Positions 62,237-64,000 of a DNA stretch of 64,000 nucleotides are shown piece after piece. The DNA comes from Arthrobacter antioxidans. GTDB taxonomy: Bacteria; Actinomycetota; Actinomycetes; Actinomycetales; Micrococcaceae. Under the pieces are notes generated by a model, which was not told the origin of the DNA, ran no database searches, and was given only the letters and a program-made list of their open reading frames with translations. Numbering within the stretch: the stretch's first letter is position 1; each line of letters starts with the position of its first letter. The stretch is taken from the NCBI RefSeq assembly GCF_023100725.1, contig NZ_CP095501.1, positions 682,001-746,000 on the forward strand, read 5' to 3'. A program made the position numbers and the translations under genes.

Positions 62237-63144
62237 GTGCGGTGGCCGGCCCCCGGCCCACACGGACCAGCGTCGCCGCCGCGAGGCGGCGCCAGGCCTT
62301 CGCCGAGGGCTGGAAGGAGTTCCGGCGCAACCGGGCCGGCGTCGTGGGGCTCGTCATCCTGCTGTGCGTCATCGCCCTCGCCTTCGCGATCCCGCTCTTC
62401 GCCCCACCGAGCGTGCTCGACGTGACGCAGGTGACGTCGGGACGGAACGAACCGCCGAGCCTCGCCAATCCGCTCGGCACGGATCCCGCCGGCCGGTCGG
62501 TGCTCGCCCTGCTGATCTGGGGTTCGCGGATCTCCCTCGTGGTGGGCTTCGCCGCCACGCTCGTCTCGATGGTCATCGGCACCGTCATGGGCATGGCCGC
62601 CGGACATTTCACCGGAGCCACCCAGGCCGTCCTGATGCGCATCATCGACTTCTTCCTGGTCGTCCCCGGACTCGTGCTCGCCATCGTGCTCTCGAGCGTG
62701 ATCGGCCCGGGCGTCACCACGATCGTCATCGCGATCGGCGTCACCTCGTGGGCCGGGACGGCCCGGCTGGTCCGCTCCCAGACCCTGACCGTCGAGTCCC
62801 GCCCCTACATCGAGCGGGCCTGGGCGCTCGGCGCCGGCGACGGCCACATCATCCGGCGCCACGTCCTGCCCGCCGTGATGCCCCTCGTCCTCGCCAACAC
62901 CACGCTGACCGTCGGGTCGGCGATCATCGCCGAATCGACGCTGTCCTTCCTCGGCCTCGGCGACCCCGGCAGCATCTCCTGGGGCGCCATGCTGAAATCG
63001 GCGCTCGACACCGGCGCGGCCACGGGCGGGTACTGGTGGTACGTCATGCCGCCGGGCCTCGCGATCGTCGTCGTCGTCCTGTGCTTCACCCTCGTGGGCC
63101 GCGCCCTCGAATCCGTCATCAACCCCACGCTGCGAGGACGTTAA
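62233..63144 (+). CDS. ABC transporter permease (DppC type)
   Basis: A 303-aa permease: F-R-R-N-R-A-G-V-V-G-L-V-I-L N-terminus typical of DppC, N-P-L-G-T-D-P-A-G-R-S near residue 78, and the EAA loop (A-W-A-L-G-A-G-D-G-H-I-I-R-R-H-V-L-P). GTG 62233 overlaps the previous TGA (GTGA), and its TAA shares a base with the ATPase start. Pairs with the DppB-type subunit. Confidence 0.9.
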   Translation: MSAVAGPRPTRTSVAAARRRQAFAEGWKEFRRNRAGVVGLVILLCVIALAFAIPLFAPPSVLDVTQVTSGRNEPPSLANPLGTDPAGRSVLALLIWGSRISLVVGFAATLVSMVIGTVMGMAAGHFTGATQAVLMRIIDFFLVVPGLVLAIVLSSVIGPGVTTIVIAIGVTSWAGTARLVRSQTLTVESRPYIERAWALGAGDGHIIRRHVLPAVMPLVLANTTLTVGSAIIAESTLSFLGLGDPGSISWGAMLKSALDTGAATGGYWWYVMPPGLAIVVVVLCFTLVGRALESVINPTLRGR

Positions 63145-64000
63145 TGGCACGGCTGGAATTCAAGGACCTCCGCATCACCTACACCACCCAGAACGACGGC
63201 GGGCGGGGCACCGTCACGGCGGTCGACGGCGTCGACCTCGTGGTGGAACCCGGCGCCACGGTGGGCATCGCCGGGGAGTCCGGCTGCGGGAAATCGACCC
63301 TCGCCGTCTCGGTGCTCCGGCTGCTGCCGGCGAACGCCACGATCGAGGGCAGCATCCTCCTCGGCGAGGAGGACATCTCCACCCTCAGCTGGGGCCGGCT
63401 TCGGTCGGTGCGCTGGACCGAGGCGGCCATCGTCTTCCAGGGCGCCATGCACTCGCTCAACCCCGTCCGCAAGGTCAGGGACCAGATCGCCGAGGCGCTG
63501 AGCATCCACGCGAAGGGAGCCGACGCGAAGTACCGGACCGAGTCCGCCCGGAACGCGCGGGTCGACGAACTGCTGGACCAGGTGGGGCTCGCCGCAGCCA
63601 AGGGGCAGTCCTACCCGCACGAACTGTCGGGCGGCCAGAAGCAGCGCATCATGATGGCGATGGCGCTGGCGTGCGAGCCGGACCTGCTCATCGCCGACGA
63701 GCCCACCACGGCCCTCGACGTGGTGGTCCAGGCCCAGGTCCTGGACCTGCTCACCTCCCTCGTCCGGGACCGAGGACTGTCGCTGATCATGATCAGCCAC
63801 GACCTCTCCGTGCTCGCGTCCACGTGCGAGCGGATCGTCGTGATGCAGCACGGGAGGATCGTCGAGGAGGGCCCGTCCCAGGAGGTCATGCACAACCCGC
63901 AGCACCCGCACACCGCGGCCCTCGCCTCGGCCTTCCCCACCATCGGCGACCCGGACTCGCGCCTGAGCCTGCCCACCTACACTGCACCCCACGCGCCGTC
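63144..64000 (+). CDS. ABC transporter ATP-binding protein (DppD type), 3' end beyond window
   Basis: From ATG 63144 the frame is open to the window edge (285 codons, no stop). Walker A G-E-S-G-C-G-K-S is near residue 46, the ABC signature L-S-G-G-Q-K-Q-R near 158, Walker B L-L-I-A-D-E-P-T-T-A-L-D near 178 and the switch His in I-S-H-D-L-S. The C-terminal oligopeptide-ATPase extension begins with N-P-Q-H-P-H-T. Energises the two permeases upstream; a DppF-type partner probably follows outside the window. Confidence 0.9.
   Translation, partial: MARLEFKDLRITYTTQNDGGRGTVTAVDGVDLVVEPGATVGIAGESGCGKSTLAVSVLRLLPANATIEGSILLGEEDISTLSWGRLRSVRWTEAAIVFQGAMHSLNPVRKVRDQIAEALSIHAKGADAKYRTESARNARVDELLDQVGLAAAKGQSYPHELSGGQKQRIMMAMALACEPDLLIADEPTTALDVVVQAQVLDLLTSLVRDRGLSLIMISHDLSVLASTCERIVVMQHGRIVEEGPSQEVMHNPQHPHTAALASAFPTIGDPDSRLSLPTYTAPHAP

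Overview
The window is high-GC DNA with dense, short-spaced operons, many GTG starts and actinobacterial gene families (DUF222/HNH protein, BTAD regulator, PucR regulator, dipeptide ABC system). It fits a soil actinobacterium, most likely Micrococcaceae (Arthrobacter-like). That assignment is inferred from gene content and style; there is no rRNA or other phylogenetic marker here.

Layout. 0-6.5 kb: a flavin monooxygenase, an NAD(P)-binding protein, a DUF222/HNH protein, a 15-bp tandem repeat, a UPF0303 protein and a membrane-anchored matrixin protease. 6.5-13 kb: a leftward catabolic operon (asparaginase-like amidohydrolase, NodB-type hydrolase, MFS transporter, two SDRs) facing a LacI-type regulator, with two palindromic operators between them. 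13-19 kb: a biotin-dependent carboxylase of the urea-carboxylase/5-oxoprolinase type (AHS2, AHS1, AccC, AccB, PxpA) divergent from a PucR regulator. 19-28 kb: assorted single genes (glycogen-binding-domain protein, DoxX, Rieske, TfoX, methyltransferase, BTAD regulator, NIPSNAP, glycosyltransferase), with a duplicated structured repeat around tfoX. 28-32.5 kb: nitrilase, a 57-aa membrane microprotein, NCS1 permease, Zn-alcohol dehydrogenase and a TetR regulator.

32.65-43.54 kb is an integrated element of about 10.9 kb. It splits a SAM-methyltransferase gene: joining the two chromosomal flanks at a shared CTGG restores one 242-codon reading frame. The element carries a frameshifted large serine recombinase whose 3' end lies at the crossover site, a frameshifted primase-polymerase, small phage-type genes, two related membrane proteins, and a two-gene operon of a Cdc48/FtsH-like AAA+ ATPase and a DUF6414-like partner. 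That operon lies between two diverged ~120-bp direct repeats, so the element looks composite. The ATPase/partner pair is the best candidate here for an undescribed (perhaps anti-phage) system.

44-64 kb: a methyltransferase, a TPR-LuxR regulator, a PQ-loop protein and a membrane-anchored alpha/beta hydrolase; then a GntR-led operon pairing a choline-kinase-like enzyme with an apparent pseudokinase and an M20 carbamoylase, divergent from an inositol-monophosphatase-like gene; then an amino-sugar/peptide uptake locus (BadF-type kinase, RpiR regulator, M20 peptidase, divergent dipeptide ABC transporter) running off the right edge.
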